Origin: an uncultured Anaerobutyricum sp.
GTDB lineage: Bacteria; Bacillota; Clostridia; Lachnospirales; Lachnospiraceae
Direction: 5' to 3'
Assembly: GCF_934307085.1 (NCBI RefSeq)
Contig: NZ_CAKRCF010000005.1
Location: 1 to 64,000 of the forward strand
DNA length: 64,000 nt
Numbering within the stretch: position 1 is the stretch's first letter; every line of letters begins with the position of its first letter. Both the position numbers and the translations under genes were made by a program. Positions 43,585-53,472 of the stretch are shown piece by piece. The notes beneath the pieces were generated by a model. The model saw nothing but the letters and a program-made list of their open reading frames with translations. It was not told the origin of the DNA and searched no databases.

Positions 43585-43787
43585 TTACAAAGTACCGTTT
43601 TTGGGATTTAGGCCCGGGGATGGTGCTTTTTTGTTATATAAAAAAGAATGTACAAAAGCCAACTTTAATAAAGTATACTATTATTGGGCAAAAGAGCATT
43701 GTACTTGTAGTGTGATAACCAAGTCTGCGATGTTCACAGTTACTAAATTATTTTAATAGGTGATTTAAAATACAAAGGAGGACAACC

Positions 43788-44486
43788 TTGAACCTGATTT
43801 TTGACTTAGACGATACCCTTTATAATCTTATGGGACCATTTGAATTGGTACATAATAAATTATATGCAGACAAGACAGATGCAGATTGTACAGAATTGTT
43901 TATACAGTCACGTGTTTACTCTGATGAGATTATGGAGGCGGAGAAAAAGGGATTAGTTCCACATGAGGATTGTTTTTACCTGAGGGTTAAGAGAACATAT
44001 CATGATGTGGGAATTGAGATGAGCAGACAAGATGCAGAACAGTTTGAAAAATTATATCGTGCTTTTCAAAAAGAGATTTCACTTGGCAATGGTGTAGCAG
44101 AAATTCTTGATTATTGTAAAGAAAAGGATATTTTTATTGCGATTTTAACAAATGGCAGACCAGGACCGCAAGAAGCAAAGATTGATGCATTAGGTTTACA
44201 TAGATGGTTTGATGACGAGCATATATTTATTTCAGGTAGTATCGGATATCAGAAGCCAGACCCAATGGCATTTAAATATGTGGAGAATGCATTTGAATTA
44301 AATCCGGAAGAGACATGGTATATTGGAGATACTTATGAGGCTGATATTATTGGAGCAAGTGGAGCAGGATGGAATACAGTCTGGTTTAATCATCGTAATA
44401 AAAAAAGTCCGAAAGAAAATCGGGCAAAAGTTATCGTAAAAAGTATAGCAGAATTAAGAAAATTTGTGGAAAACAACGCTTTTTAA
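43788..44486 (+). CDS. HAD-IA family hydrolase (pyrimidine 5'-nucleotidase-like)
   Basis: 232 aa. Motif I FDLDDTLYNL at the N-terminus, motif II ILTNGRP, motif III lysine in GYQKPDP and motif IV YIGDTYEADIIGA. The double aspartate and LYN after motif I are typical of the pyrimidine-nucleotidase subgroup. Start TTG at 43788 with AAAGGAGG. Substrate unknown. Confidence 0.88.
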   Translation: MNLIFDLDDTLYNLMGPFELVHNKLYADKTDADCTELFIQSRVYSDEIMEAEKKGLVPHEDCFYLRVKRTYHDVGIEMSRQDAEQFEKLYRAFQKEISLGNGVAEILDYCKEKDIFIAILTNGRPGPQEAKIDALGLHRWFDDEHIFISGSIGYQKPDPMAFKYVENAFELNPEETWYIGDTYEADIIGASGAGWNTVWFNHRNKKSPKENRAKVIVKSIAELRKFVENNAF

Positions 44487-44582
44487 CAGGAATGCCTTTA
44501 ATAAGAATTTTTAGAAAAAATAAAGACAACACTACTTAATAGTACAATATAAGTTGAAATCAAAAAAATGTGGCATTGTAAT

Positions 44583-44649
44583 AAATAAAAGAATCCTTAT
44601 TTGTGATTTTTTCGGTACGAGAGGGTCACAAATAAGGATTCTTTTATTT
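44583..44649. repeat. palindromic repeat with short centre (copy F), convergent terminator
   Basis: A perfect 24-bp stem (44583-44606 with 44626-44649) ends internally in TTGTGA / TCACAA and encloses a 19-nt centre containing GAGAGGG. The inner TGTGA/TCACA resembles the start of the core in copies A and D. It lies between converging genes. Confidence 0.75.
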
Positions 44650-44719
44650 CCTGGGAGATGTTGGTTCCAATACTCAGGTGAATTAGTTTGGAAGATTGGG
44701 AAGGGAGGAGAAGGTGGTT

Positions 44720-45694
44720 CTATTTTCGTCTGTTCTTTAAATTATGATTTAATACTAACAACTTTTTGTATTCTTCTACATCATTATTCCATTGTTTATA
44801 ATTTACATCATTTCGTTTATCGCGAAGTCCATACTCATTTTTGAGATATTCTCCGAGGTAGTTGGAAGTTTTCTTCGCTCCGTTAATATTGAGATGGTCA
44901 CCGCCGTCTACACTGTCTTTTTTCCAGTCAATCTGTTTTTTGAGTTCCAAATTCAAATCGACAAAATTGATTCCGTTTTTGTCGGCGATTTCCTGTAAGG
45001 CATTATGCTTTTTATAGTTCCAACCGTTATAGTTTGGAACAGAAATCAGAATAGGAATTGAACCCTGACTTTTGCAGTAGTGTATACATTTTGAAAATGT
45101 AGAAGCACTGAGACTGTTAATTTGCCAGCATTTTCTGGTAAATTTCATACGGCCCTTCTTTTTATGTACTTTGTGGGTAGCTTTGCGGTAGTAGTAACCT
45201 TTCATAACGGAATAGCGGTTTCCAAAGATATTCTTAATCTTGTGGGGATTAAGATTTCTGTGAAAACTGATAACTGGGAAAATGGTTGCAAGCTTTGCTT
45301 TCGTGATAGAGTCGAGATTAGTGATGTTGGTTTTATCACGAAAAAGGTTATTGCCGTCAATCAGTACAATAGATGGTTTCTGGTGTCGGTAAATCTGTTG
45401 TAAGTATTCGTAGGTTTCTGGAATACGTTGACTTGCCTGTCCCCAAGTGTAACCAGTAAATCCCTGATTTTCCCACCAAACAAGAGGGAAAATACTGCTG
45501 TATACATTACTGTCGCCTATAGACAGTACATCGATGCTGTTATCTGGTTCTTCGAAGATGCTGTAACTGGAATAATTGTACAGTGGATTGGCATTATATC
45601 CCATTGCAATGGATAGAAAAGAAAAAATCTTTAATATAAATGCTAAAATCAGCAAGAAAATAATACTCCGTACGGCTATTAATTTTTTTGACAT
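44720..45694 (-). CDS. SGNH/GDSL-fold protein of the Dlt-like locus
   Basis: 324 aa with an N-terminal membrane anchor (about residues 5-25) and the remainder outside. The nucleophile block is SIGDSNVYSS (about residue 59), and the Asp-His pair is in DGGDHLNINGAKK. It is shorter than typical DltD but occupies the same position, after an MBOAT gene. It probably completes transfer of an acyl or alanyl group to an envelope polymer. ATG at 45694 follows a GGAGGAAA site; the longer ORF to 45736 is not used. Confidence 0.78.
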   Translation of the reverse strand: MSKKLIAVRSIIFLLILAFILKIFSFLSIAMGYNANPLYNYSSYSIFEEPDNSIDVLSIGDSNVYSSIFPLVWWENQGFTGYTWGQASQRIPETYEYLQQIYRHQKPSIVLIDGNNLFRDKTNITNLDSITKAKLATIFPVISFHRNLNPHKIKNIFGNRYSVMKGYYYRKATHKVHKKKGRMKFTRKCWQINSLSASTFSKCIHYCKSQGSIPILISVPNYNGWNYKKHNALQEIADKNGINFVDLNLELKKQIDWKKDSVDGGDHLNINGAKKTSNYLGEYLKNEYGLRDKRNDVNYKQWNNDVEEYKKLLVLNHNLKNRRK

Positions 45695-45880
45695 TTGGTT
45701 TCCTCCTGAAAAAAGCAATGTATGTATTTTCATCATACACTGCTTTTTACGTGTATTAATAATTAATCGTATTGTATTTTTGGTCTAAAGTAATAGATTG
45801 TGTTGTATTCATTAAATTATTTACGATTAAATTTAAAATGATAAGTTATTTTATATCTTATATACTGTTTATAATTAAAT

Positions 45881-47473
45881 TTAAAATTTAGCATAAATAA
45901 AATCAGCAACACCCCATCCTGGTCCGTAGGCTCCTGCAATGATAACTAATACAACTGGAATCATATAAATAACCCATCGGATTGGTAGTGGCTGTGTAAG
46001 AATCAGTTCACGAATGGAGTTGCCAGCTTCCTGTTTTTTTCCAATAAAGTATAGAAGCACAATACTAAAAGCAATCAGAAGAAAGTCAAGCTTAAATAAT
46101 CCACCGCAGTCGAATGCTATTTTCCAGAAAGAGATTTTCCCGTGCCACGGATGAAATACTGAGCCGAGCATAGAAAATGCAGTTGTAAGATCTTTGGCAC
46201 GGAAGATAAGCATACCGATATTTACAAGAATAAAAGTACGGGTCACCTGCATTATATGATACCAGGAGGCATTTCGATTGATGTTACATTTACTGCAAAA
46301 TGCTGCAAAAACAGGTTCAAGAAGCATTCCAAGAACCATAATTACATAGTAATAGAGACCGTAGATAATATATTTCCATTCAGAACCATGCCAGATTCCG
46401 TTACCAAACCAGACAGCAAATAAAGCAAAAATTCCGGGAATGGTAGCAGCATAGTAGCGATTCATATGCTTTCGGCAGTTTTGACTAAACTTCTGAAAAT
46501 GTTCACCGAGAGAAATCGGGTAAAAAATGTAATCTTTAAACCATGCTCCCAGAGTAATATGCCATCTGCGCCAGAAGTCGTTAACAGAAGTGGCGAAGAA
46601 TGGACGTTTAAAGTTATCTTCTAAAGTGATGCCAAAGAGCTGTGCACTTCCTCTGGCTATATTGATGCAGCCTGCAAAGTCCATATAGAGCTGGAAAGTA
46701 TACAGGAGAATCGCCATAATAACCGGAAAGCCGGAATAGTTTTGATAGTTTGCAAAAATGGCACGAACATACATATTTACACGATCAGAAAGGAGTACTT
46801 TTTGAAAAAGTCCCCATATGATGAGCTGCATACCAAAACAAAACTGTTTGTAATCAAAAGGGTGTTCTGATTTTAATTCTTCACCAAGTTGTCCGTAGCG
46901 GGAGATAGGTCCTTCAGTAATAATTGGAAAGAAAATTAAAAACAGTAGCAGTCGAAAATAATTCTTTTCTGCTTTGCATACTCCGCGGGCAACATCTGTT
47001 ACATAACTAATAGCTGATAAAGTATAGAAGGAGATTCCAAGAGGAAGAAAGATATTTAAGAATGGAATCTGTGCAGAAATGTGCAAAGTGTTAAAAAGAG
47101 CATTTATATTTTCACCAAAGAAGTTAAAATATTTTGTGACAAACAAGATACCAAAGTTTATCAAACATAGAATGGCGATAACATAACGATTTTTTGTAGT
47201 TGTTTTCCTCTTTAGTTCCTTTCGGCTGGTACGGTCTAATTCCTTCTTTTTTAATTTAAACTGGTTATTAAATTGTTCGATAATTCTTGCTCCAAGATAG
47301 ATGGTTGCCGTAGTAAATAAAACAACGACAACCAGGTTTTTCATCGCAAGAATATAAAACAACAGGCTCGAAAAAAGAAGACCGATCCAACGGCGTTTCA
47401 GGGGAAGTAAATAATATAGAACTACACTGACGCCAAGAAAAGGAAAAAGATAGAGCCATGAATTGTACTGCAT
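45881..47473 (-). CDS. MBOAT family O-acyltransferase (DltB/AlgI-like)
   Basis: 530 aa with about 11 membrane segments. The family signature FWRRWHITLGAWFKDYIFYP and the active-site histidine in GNGIWHGSEWKYIIYG (near residue 370) are intact. It would accept an activated group from the carrier protein at the cytoplasmic face and pass it across the membrane. It starts 8 nt after the carrier-protein gene. AlgI-type acetyltransferases have the same fold; the DltA-like and carrier genes point to aminoacylation. Confidence 0.87.
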   Translation of the reverse strand: MQYNSWLYLFPFLGVSVVLYYLLPLKRRWIGLLFSSLLFYILAMKNLVVVVLFTTATIYLGARIIEQFNNQFKLKKKELDRTSRKELKRKTTTKNRYVIAILCLINFGILFVTKYFNFFGENINALFNTLHISAQIPFLNIFLPLGISFYTLSAISYVTDVARGVCKAEKNYFRLLLFLIFFPIITEGPISRYGQLGEELKSEHPFDYKQFCFGMQLIIWGLFQKVLLSDRVNMYVRAIFANYQNYSGFPVIMAILLYTFQLYMDFAGCINIARGSAQLFGITLEDNFKRPFFATSVNDFWRRWHITLGAWFKDYIFYPISLGEHFQKFSQNCRKHMNRYYAATIPGIFALFAVWFGNGIWHGSEWKYIIYGLYYYVIMVLGMLLEPVFAAFCSKCNINRNASWYHIMQVTRTFILVNIGMLIFRAKDLTTAFSMLGSVFHPWHGKISFWKIAFDCGGLFKLDFLLIAFSIVLLYFIGKKQEAGNSIRELILTQPLPIRWVIYMIPVVLVIIAGAYGPGWGVADFIYAKF

Positions 47474-47481
47474 ATTTTCAC

Positions 47482-47712
47482 CTACTCATCTTCTAAAATT
47501 TCCTGAACCATGTTATAGATATTCTCTACAGACTTGAAGTTCTCTGGTTTAATGTAAGGTAATGTGATGTTGATATCAAATTCATCATTTAATTCAGAGA
47601 CAAGCTGGAGAATTTCCATAGACTCTAAAAGATGTTCTTCTATAAAGTCTGTGGATGAAGTAAAGTCAGTTCCGGGTTTGATTGTTTCTAAAATTTCAAG
47701 AATAGTGTCCAT
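47482..47712 (-). CDS. acyl carrier protein (DltC-like)
   Basis: 76 aa. The phosphopantetheine serine is in HLLESMEILQLV (about residue 34), where the acidic residue before serine is Glu rather than the common Asp. The start at 47712 follows TGGAGGAAAATTAATC. It should carry the group activated by the adenylating enzyme encoded upstream and hand it to the MBOAT protein. A longer frame to 47790 is an artefact of the tandem repeats upstream. Confidence 0.82.
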   Translation of the reverse strand: MDTILEILETIKPGTDFTSSTDFIEEHLLESMEILQLVSELNDEFDINITLPYIKPENFKSVENIYNMVQEILEDE

Positions 47713-47730
47713 GATTAATTTTCCTCCATA

Positions 47731-47810
47731 TAGTGTTTTGTGGTAGCTATCAAGCTGATTGTTTATACAGCACTTTGTAGTAGCTATCAAACTGGTTACT
47801 TTTATATAGT
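47731..47810. repeat. 37-bp direct repeats between adenylation and carrier genes
   Basis: TTTTGTGGTAGCTATCAAGC (from 47736) and CTTTGTAGTAGCTATCAAAC (from 47773) are offset by exactly 37 nt, each preceded by TATATAG/TATACAG-like sequence. A third partial unit (TATATAGTTTTGTAATAA) abuts the end of the adenylation gene. They occupy the whole 108-nt intercistronic space. Confidence 0.7.
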
Positions 47811-47820
47811 TTTGTAATAA

Positions 47821-49335
47821 TTAGTTTTCTTCTAGATAGTTCTTTTTCAATAGTTTTCTATCAATTTTTCCATTTGCATTGTACGGCATTTGTTTCACAC
47901 GAATAAACTTATTGGGCCGCATATAAGCAGGAAGCTTGTCGGATATGGTTTTAGAAAGAACCTCCTGTTTAAGCTTTCCCTGATAGAACAGAATAATCTG
48001 GTCGGTTGCCTCAAGATAGATGCATACACAGGACTGAATCTCCGGTAAAGCTCCGATAGCTGCCTCAATCTCTCCCGGTTCAATACGATACCCCATATGT
48101 TTGATCTGGAAGTCTTTTCTTCCCTGATACCTCAAAAGTCCGTCTTCACCTCTGTATACAAGGTCACCAGTACGATATACTGTCTCAGGATAGGCATCGT
48201 TTAACGGATTCTGAATAAAGACTTCCGAAGTTTTTTGAGGATTATGGTAATAACCATCTGCAAGAAATGGTCCTCTTGCGAGAAGTTCTCCTTGCATAGC
48301 TTCTTTACCATCATCATCTATAATAATTAAATCACAATTATCACAGGCAACACCGATAGGCAGAGTTTCTTCATCAGAAAATGTACGATTCACTACGTAG
48401 TAACTACATATATCCGTTGTTTCTGTCGGACCAAAAAGGTTAGCGTAGAGCACATCTGGAAGAGCATTTCTCCAGTAATTTAACTGTTTTACTGGCATGA
48501 CTTCTCCGGCAAATAGTACTTTTCTCAGATATTCAGGTTTGATATAAGCAAAAGTATCCCAGTTCGCTACAATATTGAGTGCGGAAGGAACCCAGTAAAT
48601 TGTGTTTATCTTATAGGTATTCAAATACTCAATAAGTTGCATTGGAAATGAAAAATACTTCTTTGGAATAATCTGATATGTTGCACCGGTGCGAAGTGCG
48701 GCATAAAGATCAGAAACAGACATACTGAAATATAACGGAGTCTGACTTCCGAATATGGTAGTTTCCTTAATGTCAAATGCATGAATAAACCAATTACTGT
48801 ATGAAATTAATGCACGATGACTGATCACAGTACCTTTGGGCTGACCGGTAGAACCGGAAGTATAAAGAATATAAGCTGGGTCAGCCTCGGTCATCTGACT
48901 GCGTAACCTTCCTAAAAGCTTTATATCTATATCGGTAGAAGAACTATCTTCTATGTAAAAGGTTTTAATGGAAGCACTGATAGCTTCAATATTTTTATCT
49001 TTGTCAATACTGCTTCTATCGGTAAGAAGTGCTGCAGGCTGCAATGTTTCAAAAATACGACAAACTCTTTCTAATGGCATCTGTGTATCAAGAACAACAT
49101 AAAAATTGCCGCTGTAAAGAACGCTTAACATTGCCTCTACTAAAGCCGGACTTTTATCAATATAAATGGCAACAGGCACATGACATTTCTTTAATTTAGA
49201 GGCAATCATAGTGGCTGTTTGCTGACTTCTCGTTTTCAAATCATTAAAAGTAACAGAATAAGATTCATCTGCTACAGCTATATTATTCGGAAAACGCTTA
49301 CAGGTTTCCTCGAAGTACTGCAATATATTTTTCAT
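47821..49335 (-). CDS. dltA: D-alanine--carrier protein ligase-like adenylating enzyme
   Basis: 504 aa AMP-forming adenylation domain. Core motifs are ILYTSGSTGQPKGTVISHRA (A3, about residues 156-175), NLFGPTE, YRTGDLVYRGEDG, and NANGKIDRK with the A10 lysine near the end. With the adjacent carrier protein, MBOAT and SGNH genes it forms a Dlt-type set. The family activates D-alanine for teichoic-acid esterification; another amino acid cannot be excluded from sequence reading alone. AAAGGAGT precedes the ATG. Confidence 0.85.
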   Translation of the reverse strand: MKNILQYFEETCKRFPNNIAVADESYSVTFNDLKTRSQQTATMIASKLKKCHVPVAIYIDKSPALVEAMLSVLYSGNFYVVLDTQMPLERVCRIFETLQPAALLTDRSSIDKDKNIEAISASIKTFYIEDSSSTDIDIKLLGRLRSQMTEADPAYILYTSGSTGQPKGTVISHRALISYSNWFIHAFDIKETTIFGSQTPLYFSMSVSDLYAALRTGATYQIIPKKYFSFPMQLIEYLNTYKINTIYWVPSALNIVANWDTFAYIKPEYLRKVLFAGEVMPVKQLNYWRNALPDVLYANLFGPTETTDICSYYVVNRTFSDEETLPIGVACDNCDLIIIDDDGKEAMQGELLARGPFLADGYYHNPQKTSEVFIQNPLNDAYPETVYRTGDLVYRGEDGLLRYQGRKDFQIKHMGYRIEPGEIEAAIGALPEIQSCVCIYLEATDQIILFYQGKLKQEVLSKTISDKLPAYMRPNKFIRVKQMPYNANGKIDRKLLKKNYLEEN

Positions 49336-49600
49336 TGGTAACTCCTTTGTATTAAATAGGACTTTTATTCATAATTTTAAATATAAGATAACAGACAAAT
49401 CTTAAGTATAAGGCAAAGTAAATCTAAAGCATTCTTAAGAAAAAGAAATACGTAGTAATTTTTAATTTATCATATTGAAGAAAACAGAATGCTGGAAAGA
49501 TAAGCATATAAAAACTTACATATATTTTACAATAGGATTCGTTTTAATTTTACATCGCTGTGATAGAGTTAGAGCACATAAAGAAAAGGATGGATTGGTG

Positions 49601-49852
49601 ATGGAAGTGCGAGAGATTTATAAAATATCTGATATGATTCATAAAGTAGCAGGCTGGAAAAAAGAAAATGTATTTTTATTTTTAAATACTATATTTTGGG
49701 CAGTACTTGCCTTTGTTATCGGAGCAGTAGTATTTACTTTGGCAACAGGAACGATAGCAGGACATGGAGTGAGTTTATTCTGCATTACAGGGTATGCCGG
49801 AATGATAATTGGGTTTTTTGGCGGAAGTTACTACTTATATAGAAAAGAATAA
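49601..49852 (+). CDS. small membrane protein with two transmembrane segments
   Basis: 83 aa. The start at 49601 follows AAAAGGATGG. A short soluble N-terminus (MEVREIYKISDMIHKVAG) precedes two hydrophobic segments (about residues 26-48 and 53-76) with glycine-rich helices. Not recognised. It lies alone between the Dlt-like locus and the sugar operon and is closed by its own hairpin. The longer ORF from 49475 has no ribosome site. Confidence 0.6.
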   Translation: MEVREIYKISDMIHKVAGWKKENVFLFLNTIFWAVLAFVIGAVVFTLATGTIAGHGVSLFCITGYAGMIIGFFGGSYYLYRKE

Positions 49853-49884
49853 ATAGTAATTTGTCGGGAAGAACAGGCAAAATG

Positions 49885-49946
49885 AAAAACACCATATAAG
49901 AATATCTGTGATTTTATTACTGCAGATATTTTTGTATGGTGTTTTT
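49885..49946 (+). terminator. long terminator hairpin
   Basis: A 24-bp stem with two G-U pairs (49885-49908 with 49923-49946), starting A5 and ending T5, just after the small membrane protein gene. The loop side contains ATATCTGTGAT, as in the large palindromes E and B. Confidence 0.75.
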
Positions 49947-50096
49947 GTTTTTATGCTTTGCTCTGCAAGAAATCAAAAATTACTTTAATGTATACAGGAT
50001 ATCAGGTTGATACTAAAATATATTTACAAAAGTAAAAATAATAATAAAAAATTGCCCAAAAATAGGGTGAAATATTTGGCTATATTGAAAGAATGT

Positions 50097-50117
50097 AAAA
50101 ATATGCGTCATATTTTT
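50097..50117. promoter_or_regulatory. inverted repeat upstream of the SorC-type regulator promoter
   Basis: AAAAATATG-CGT-CATATTTTT is a perfect 9-bp dyad ending 1 nt before the -35 box. The position suits an activator or autoregulator of the operon. Confidence 0.5.
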
Positions 50118-50118
50118 A

Positions 50119-50147
50119 TTGACAATATAGAGGAAAAATTTTATAAT
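50119..50147 (+). promoter_or_regulatory. consensus sigma-A promoter of the sugar operon
   Basis: TTGACA (50119-50124), 17-nt spacer, TATAAT (50142-50147): a perfect consensus 26 nt before the regulator's start codon. Confidence 0.85.
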
Positions 50148-50172
50148 ATAAATAGTTACGGGAGGGGAAAAT

Positions 50173-51120
50173 ATGAGGAAGGTAATTGATGATCCGCGCC
50201 TGATGGTTCGGGTATGCGATTTGTATTATAATCAGGGTATCAGCCAGCAGCAGATTGCCAAGGACCTGAATTTATCTAGACCTACGGTATCTAGAGTGTT
50301 GGCGCTTGCTAAAGAGCAGGGAATTGTAAAGATTAGTATTTCCAATGTGAATGCAGTAGAGCATTGGGAACTTGAGAGAAGACTTGAGAAAGAATTTGGT
50401 CTTCGGGAAGTAATCATTGTAGGAGAGAATTCCTCAGAGGATGGGATGAAGGAGTCGCTGGGAGAAGCGGCTGCCAGATATTTGGAATATACGATTAAAG
50501 ATGGGAATATAGTAGGAATTTCTATGGGTTCCACTTTATTTGAAGTTGTGTCCCATGTTGTACATCCTGCCGCACAGAAAGTTACATTTGTTCCGTTGGT
50601 CGGTGGAGTTGGAAGAGTTCGTATGGAGCTTCATGCGAACAGTCTGGCGGAATCACTGTCTCGTATATATGATGGTAAGTTTGTACCGCTGCATGCACCG
50701 GCTCGCGTTTCCAGCAGGAATATCCGAGATGAGCTTTTGAAAGAAGATAGTTTATTACCGGCGATTTATCTGACACAGAAATTAGATATTGCAGTAGTTG
50801 GTATCGGATATCCGAATGAGAAGTCAGCGATTATGGCAACGGGATATTTTAAGGAGAATGAGATAGAATCTCTTATTGACCGTAAGGTAGCCGGAGAGCT
50901 ATGTATGCAGTTTTATGATATTTACGGAGATACTGCTCCGTATAAAGATGATAATAATGTTATTGGAATGGATATCAGTATGCTTCGATCTGTTCCACGT
51001 TCTATTGGTATTGCCGGAGGTGTTGAGAAGCTTCGGGCAGTTAGAGGAGCGATTAACGGACATTATATTAATACGTTGATTACAGATATTGAATGTGCAG
51101 AGGCGTTGATATCTGAATAA
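50173..51120 (+). CDS. SorC/DeoR-type sugar-binding transcriptional regulator
   Basis: 315 aa. The N-terminal helix-turn-helix (NQGISQQQIAKDLNLSRPTVSRVL, about residues 20-43) is followed by a sugar-phosphate-binding domain of the NagB/RpiA-like SorC fold (VGISMGSTLFEV, FVPLVGGVG, VVGIGYP, GIAGGVEKLRAVRGAI). It should respond to a phosphorylated sugar and control the genes downstream on the same strand. A consensus promoter and dyad are immediately upstream, suggesting autoregulation. Confidence 0.9.
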   Translation: MRKVIDDPRLMVRVCDLYYNQGISQQQIAKDLNLSRPTVSRVLALAKEQGIVKISISNVNAVEHWELERRLEKEFGLREVIIVGENSSEDGMKESLGEAAARYLEYTIKDGNIVGISMGSTLFEVVSHVVHPAAQKVTFVPLVGGVGRVRMELHANSLAESLSRIYDGKFVPLHAPARVSSRNIRDELLKEDSLLPAIYLTQKLDIAVVGIGYPNEKSAIMATGYFKENEIESLIDRKVAGELCMQFYDIYGDTAPYKDDNNVIGMDISMLRSVPRSIGIAGGVEKLRAVRGAINGHYINTLITDIECAEALISE

Positions 51121-51215
51121 TAAATCATGATGCAGCAGTGATAAATACTGCCGATGCAGTAGATGCAGCATCAGAATATATCCAGTTCATAGTTTTGATC
51201 AAGGGGGTAAATGTC

Positions 51216-52394
51216 ATGGATGAAATTCTTAACCTGTCAATTAACGAGATGCCACAAACTGAGTTTGATTGTTCTTGTGGAAAGCACCACAACTTTAGTG
51301 TACATGATATGTCAATCCGTAAAGGAGCTATCGAAGATTTACCTAAGATGGCAGAGCCATTTAAAGATGGTAAGATTCTTGTAGTATTTGATAATCATAC
51401 TTACGAAGTAGCAGGTAAAAGAGCTGTAGAACTTCTAAAAGAGAATGGATTTAATGTAAAAGAACTGTTATTTGATACAGGCGATGATATCTTGATTCCA
51501 GATGAGAAGACCTTAGGAAGAATTGTACAGGAACAGGATTTAGATACAAGCCTTATGGTAGCAGTTGGATCTGGTGTTATTAATGACTCCGTTAAGTTCG
51601 TAACTTCCCGTTCCGGATTGCCATATATCATTGTTGCGACAGCACCATCTATGGATGGATATGTAGCAGATGGAGCTCCGATTTTCTCACAGGGATATAA
51701 GTATTCTCCGGTAGCTCATCTTACATACGGACTCGTTGGAGATACCGATATTTTAAAGACTGCTCCTCAGGATCTGATTCAGGCAGGTTACGGTGATGTT
51801 GTTGGTAAGATTACTGCAATCGCAGATTGGGATTTATCAGTTAAGGCCAATAACGATTATCGTTGCGATACTTGTGTTACATTAGTTAACAGAGCATTAG
51901 ATAAGTGTTTTGCAAAAGCAGAAGGATTAAAGGAAAGAGATCCTGAGTCACTCGGAGCATTATTAGAAGCATTAACCTTAACAGGTGTTGCGATGGCGTT
52001 AGTTAATATTTCCCGTCCGGCATCAGGTGCAGAGCATATGTTATCTCATTTCTGGGAAATGGATTACATTGCACGTGGATTAAATCCAAATCATCATGGA
52101 ATTCAGGTTGGTGTAGCAACTCCGATCATTGCTCGTTTCTTTGAAGAATTAGCAGATATCCTTCCAGAAGGAACCGGAGCACTTTGTCCTCCTCATGAGG
52201 AGATTGAAGCACTTTTAGCAAAAGGTGGAGCACCAACAAGTCCAAAGGATATTGGTATCAGCAAAGAACTGTTCCATAACAGTTTACTGAAAGGATACAC
52301 AGTACGTCCTCGTTACTCTATCATGCAGTTTGCAAAAGATAATGGACGTTTAGAAGAAATTGCAGATAAGATTACAGAAGAGATTTATGGATAA
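51216..52394 (+). CDS. egsA: sn-glycerol-1-phosphate dehydrogenase-like enzyme (EgsA/AraM)
   Basis: 392 aa iron-containing-alcohol-dehydrogenase-like fold. NAD(P) and substrate segments VAVGSGVINDSVKFV and ATAPSMDGYVADGAPIF are typical of AraM/EgsA. Metal ligands are the aspartate in GYGDVVGKITA and histidines in AEHMLSHFWE and NPNHHGIQVGV. B. subtilis AraM reduces dihydroxyacetone phosphate to glycerol-1-phosphate. In this sugar operon it could instead act on a polyol phosphate. The N-terminus carries an extra CSCGKHH segment. ATG at 51216 follows AAGGGGGT. Confidence 0.88.
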   Translation: MDEILNLSINEMPQTEFDCSCGKHHNFSVHDMSIRKGAIEDLPKMAEPFKDGKILVVFDNHTYEVAGKRAVELLKENGFNVKELLFDTGDDILIPDEKTLGRIVQEQDLDTSLMVAVGSGVINDSVKFVTSRSGLPYIIVATAPSMDGYVADGAPIFSQGYKYSPVAHLTYGLVGDTDILKTAPQDLIQAGYGDVVGKITAIADWDLSVKANNDYRCDTCVTLVNRALDKCFAKAEGLKERDPESLGALLEALTLTGVAMALVNISRPASGAEHMLSHFWEMDYIARGLNPNHHGIQVGVATPIIARFFEELADILPEGTGALCPPHEEIEALLAKGGAPTSPKDIGISKELFHNSLLKGYTVRPRYSIMQFAKDNGRLEEIADKITEEIYG

Positions 52395-52553
52395 AAAATA
52401 ATGCATGCACTCTCGGGATTAATATAGCTATTGTTGTAATCAGATTTATGGAATTAAATATGAAAATTATGTAATGAGATACAAAATATAAAGATTTGTA
52501 AAGTTAGATATAAAGATTCAGAGAGTGTATATAACAGGTAAGAGGTAGATTTT

Positions 52554-53348
52554 ATGCAGAAAAAGGAAGACGCATTAAAAGGCGTTAAACTATTTGTCCT
52601 TGATATGGACGGAACAGTATATTTGGGAGATCAGTTAATCGAGGGAGCATTGGACTTCATTCGTGAAGTAGATGCATCAGAAGATAGGGATTTCATTTTC
52701 TTTACAAATAATGCTTCTCGTGTTCCATCTGTTTATGTTGAGAAGCTTCATAAACTGGGCTTAGATGTTGATGAGAACAAGGTAGTGACAGCCGGTGATG
52801 TATGTGCCGAATTTTTGAAAGTGAATTATCCGGGAGCGAAGGTTTATCTGAATGGTACTCCTGTTCTTGAAGAAAACTGGAAAGAAAAGGGAATTAATCT
52901 TGTAGAGGAAGATCCAGATGTTGCTGTACAGAGTTTTGATACCACATTAACTTATCATAAGTTAGATAGAATTTGTCATTATGTAAGGAATGGTGTTCCT
53001 TTTATTGCAACGCATATGGATACCAACTGCCCGACAGAATACGGATTTATGCCAGACTGTGGAGCAATGTGCAGTCTGATTACAGACTCTACTGGAGTGA
53101 AGCCACGTTTTCTCGGAAAACCATGGAAGGAAACAGTTGATATGGTAGCAGAAATCACAGGCTATAAAGCAGAAGAAATGGCATTTGTCGGTGACCGTTT
53201 ATACACAGATGTAGCGACAGGTGTTAACAACGGAGCGAAAGGTTTTCTTGTTTTAACTGGAGAAGCTGATATGCAGACAGTGGCAGAATCTGATGTGGAA
53301 CCAACCTGTATTTATGATTCTTTAAACGAGATGAGAAAGTACTTATAA
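52554..53348 (+). CDS. HAD-IIA family phosphatase (NagD/AraL-like)
   Basis: 264 aa. Motif I DMDGTVYLGDQLI, motif II FFTNNASRVP, the cap with TTLTYHKLDRI, the lysine in GKPWKE and motif IV VGDRLYTDVATG are intact. NagD and AraL relatives dephosphorylate sugar phosphates and can prevent their toxic build-up. Its place between dehydrogenase and isomerase genes suggests a similar safety or exit role. No strong ribosome site is visible; the ATG at 52554 follows AAGAGGTAG. Confidence 0.88.
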   Translation: MQKKEDALKGVKLFVLDMDGTVYLGDQLIEGALDFIREVDASEDRDFIFFTNNASRVPSVYVEKLHKLGLDVDENKVVTAGDVCAEFLKVNYPGAKVYLNGTPVLEENWKEKGINLVEEDPDVAVQSFDTTLTYHKLDRICHYVRNGVPFIATHMDTNCPTEYGFMPDCGAMCSLITDSTGVKPRFLGKPWKETVDMVAEITGYKAEEMAFVGDRLYTDVATGVNNGAKGFLVLTGEADMQTVAESDVEPTCIYDSLNEMRKYL

Positions 53349-53472
53349 AATATAGAATTATGGCATACGCAAAATATTCAATGTAGTTTTGCGAATTGGT
53401 TTTTGATAGTCTATAATAAAAAATATAAAACAAAATGCAGTTTTGCTACAACAAAAAGAAGGAGATTATAAA

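Noticed and set aside
47731..47810. CRISPR array
   Set aside because: Only two full units and one partial unit with near-identical sequence across the whole 37-nt period, so there are no distinct spacers; no cas genes are in the window.
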